Shown: positions 57,596 through 59,043 of the stretch, piece by piece
Position numbering within the stretch: position 1 is the first letter of the stretch
Layout: every line of letters starts with the position of its first letter
DNA from: Bacteroidota bacterium
Lineage (GTDB): Bacteria; Bacteroidota; Bacteroidia; AKYH767-A; 2013-40CM-41-45
Direction of reading: 5' to 3'
Assembly: GCA_016720655.1 (NCBI GenBank)
Contig: JADKKE010000020.1
Span: forward strand, 1 to 59,043
Length of the DNA: 59,043 nucleotides
Notes under the pieces: generated by a model
Seen by the model: the letters and a program-made list of their open reading frames with translations, nothing else
What the model was told of the DNA's origin: nothing
Database searches by the model: none
Made by a program: the position numbers and the translations under genes

Positions 57596-59043
57596 ATGAT
57601 GAAAACCCGGCCTGCTTTTTTATTTCTTGGCTGTTCCTTAATCAGCGGATTATTGGGATGGATGGCCTGGCCGGAACGCGGGTTTGTTCCCTTGATTTTT
57701 CTTGCTTTTGTTCCTGTTTTCTGGATGGATTACATCGCAGCTTCCGGTATCGCCAAAAGATCCGGGATTCGTATGTTCGGCAACTTTTTTCTGAGCATGA
57801 TGATTTGGAACAGTCTCACCACATGGTGGATTTGGAACTCCACCGATGTCGGCAGCATTGTTGCACTCGGCTTGAACAGTCTTTTCATGGCCATTATTTG
57901 GCAATTATTTTTCATTACAAAGAGACAATTTGGTTCTTTCTGGGGATATCTCTCTTTCGTTCTGTATTGGATTGCTTTTGAATACCTGCATCTGAACTGG
58001 GAAATATCCTGGCCCTGGCTTACTCTCGGGAACGTTTTCGCTACCAAGCCCGAATGGATTCAATGGTATGAATTCACAGGATCCCTGGGCGGATCTCTAT
58101 GGGTTTTGCTCATTAATATTCTGGTATTCCTGATCACTAAAAGTCTCTGGACAAAAGACCTTCTCATTAAAATACGAAGAATTAATACCCTCGTACTTAC
58201 CGCTGTCTTGCTCTTACTTGTTCTCGCTCCTCTTCTGGGATCACTCTATATGTACAGGATTCATAAGGACAAGGGAACACCTGTTAAAGTCGCGGTGATT
58301 CAACCCAATATTGACCCCTACAATGAAAAATTTAAAGGCACAGGACCCACTCAATTAACGAAGCTGCTACGACTGGCATCCACTGTCCTGGACACAGGAA
58401 CTGAGTACGTGCTATGCCCTGAAACAGCATTGCCTGACGGAATTTGGGAAGAAAATTTATACACGGATCAGGAAATCCAATTTATTAAAAAGTATATCGC
58501 ACAATATCCACGATTGAATTTTATCACAGGATTATCTTCGTACAAAGCCTATGGTCCTGATGAAAAAATAAGCCTTACAGCCAGGAAATTTAAAGATGCT
58601 GAATCCTATTACGATGCTTTCAATTCCGCGATTCTTATAGATATGCGTGACAGTTTTCAGGTCTATCATAAGTCCAGACTTGTACCCGGCGTAGAAAAAA
58701 TGCCTTATCCCAAAATATTTGGATTCCTCGAAAGCTATGCATTATCTCTTGGCGGTATTTCCGGAAGTCTGGGAACTCAGGACAGCCGTACAAATTTTGT
58801 GGGCATGGACGGAACGCTCATCGCACCTGCCATTTGTTACGAATCAATTTACGGTGATTTCATGGCAGCTTACATGAGAAATGGTGCTCAGTTTATTGCA
58901 ATTCTTACCAACGATGGCTGGTGGGGAAACACTCCCGGATTCCGACAACACATGAACTACGCAAGGCTGCGTGCCGTTGAATTCAGAAAATGTGTTGCAC
59001 GTTCAGCGAACACTGGCATTTCATGTTTCATTAATCAACGTGG
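57596..59043 (+). CDS. lnt: Apolipoprotein N-acyltransferase, 3' end outside the window
   Basis: The frame is open to the last base (482 codons seen), so the gene is cut by the window edge. It transfers the third acyl chain to lipoproteins in the inner membrane. The N-terminal half has about six helices, with WMAWPERGFVPLIFLAFVP, TTWWIWNSTD and WLTLGNVFA. The C-terminal nitrilase-like domain starts at KVAVIQPNIDPYNEKF. The catalytic triad is visible: Glu in YVLCPETALPDGIW, Lys in VYHKSRLVPGVEKMP and Cys in APAICYESIYGDF. ILTNDGWWGNTPG follows. Start ATG 57596 (MMKTRPAFLFLG; ATG 57599 equivalent). Missing are perhaps the last 60-80 residues. Confidence 0.95.
   Translation, partial: MMKTRPAFLFLGCSLISGLLGWMAWPERGFVPLIFLAFVPVFWMDYIAASGIAKRSGIRMFGNFFLSMMIWNSLTTWWIWNSTDVGSIVALGLNSLFMAIIWQLFFITKRQFGSFWGYLSFVLYWIAFEYLHLNWEISWPWLTLGNVFATKPEWIQWYEFTGSLGGSLWVLLINILVFLITKSLWTKDLLIKIRRINTLVLTAVLLLLVLAPLLGSLYMYRIHKDKGTPVKVAVIQPNIDPYNEKFKGTGPTQLTKLLRLASTVLDTGTEYVLCPETALPDGIWEENLYTDQEIQFIKKYIAQYPRLNFITGLSSYKAYGPDEKISLTARKFKDAESYYDAFNSAILIDMRDSFQVYHKSRLVPGVEKMPYPKIFGFLESYALSLGGISGSLGTQDSRTNFVGMDGTLIAPAICYESIYGDFMAAYMRNGAQFIAILTNDGWWGNTPGFRQHMNYARLRAVEFRKCVARSANTGISCFINQR

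Noticed and set aside
1..59043. tRNA, rRNA, riboswitch or insertion sequence
   Set aside because: I looked for cloverleaf-like stems, conserved rRNA stretches and transposase motifs with terminal inverted repeats and saw none. A covariance-model search would be needed to exclude small RNAs.

Overview
The window is a chromosomal segment of a member of the Bacteroidota. The evidence is four proteins ending in type IX secretion (T9SS) sorting domains, two TonB-dependent receptors with carboxypeptidase-regulatory N-domains, a short Bacteroidota-type AMP nucleosidase, DUF5606, a YidC with a large periplasmic domain, and several matches to the TAnnTTTG promoter element. AT-rich intergenic DNA and the lack of clear Shine-Dalgarno sites agree. 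I cannot place it below phylum or class level. I see no rRNA, tRNA, CRISPR array, prophage or insertion sequence.

Layout. 1-237: 3' end of a VOC/glyoxalase gene. 330-1733: a polytopic membrane protein gene broken by frameshifts. 1868-10423: a giant surface protein with a beta-helix-like half, 16 tandem 74-residue repeats, HYR-like modules and a dockerin-like C-terminus. 10775-15113: LytS-type histidine kinase, LytTR regulator and a TonB receptor. 15533-17037: a metal-binding-domain/AraC regulator and a T9SS protein. 17172-20576: a hybrid histidine kinase. 20873-23124: oligopeptidase plus DUF5606. 23321-23837: a RelE/ParE-like toxin-antitoxin pair. 23987-26866: a T9SS subtilisin-like protease. 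26976-29890: HsdR_N-like protein, AMP nucleosidase, HolA and EVE protein. 30125-32422: a second TonB receptor. 32599-33160: a truncated PAP2 gene. 33307-34926: pyrG. 35034-41256: two T9SS proteins. 41461-46231: yidC, 4-hydroxyphenylpyruvate dioxygenase and a TlpA-like thioredoxin. 46290-49231: a sortilin-like BNR protein. 49651-51866: purL. 52019-54612: tandem paralogous membrane proteins. 54671-56595: an amino-acid permease. 56681-57454: an SDR. 57596-59043: lnt, cut by the window end.

Two patterns stand out. First, at least eight genes carry apparent single-base gains or losses, most of them at short homopolymers. These include purL, the LytTR regulator, a TonB receptor signal peptide and the permease start. 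Restoring one base in each rebuilds a family-typical protein. Because essential genes are hit, base-calling error in the assembly is more likely than gene decay, and an automatic annotation will mis-start or split these genes. Second, intergenic DNA around the EVE and HPPD genes holds arrays of exact 7-bp periodicity. Three of them are exactly seven units (49 bp) long, two of these are clearly homologous although 14.6 kb apart, and others occur as inverted pairs. I cannot assign these arrays a function.

The rest is housekeeping (purine and pyrimidine synthesis, replication clamp loader, membrane-protein and lipoprotein biogenesis) interleaved with surface and secreted proteins. I do not see a convincing new multi-gene system. 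The most unusual items are the 2851-residue surface protein and the heptad arrays.
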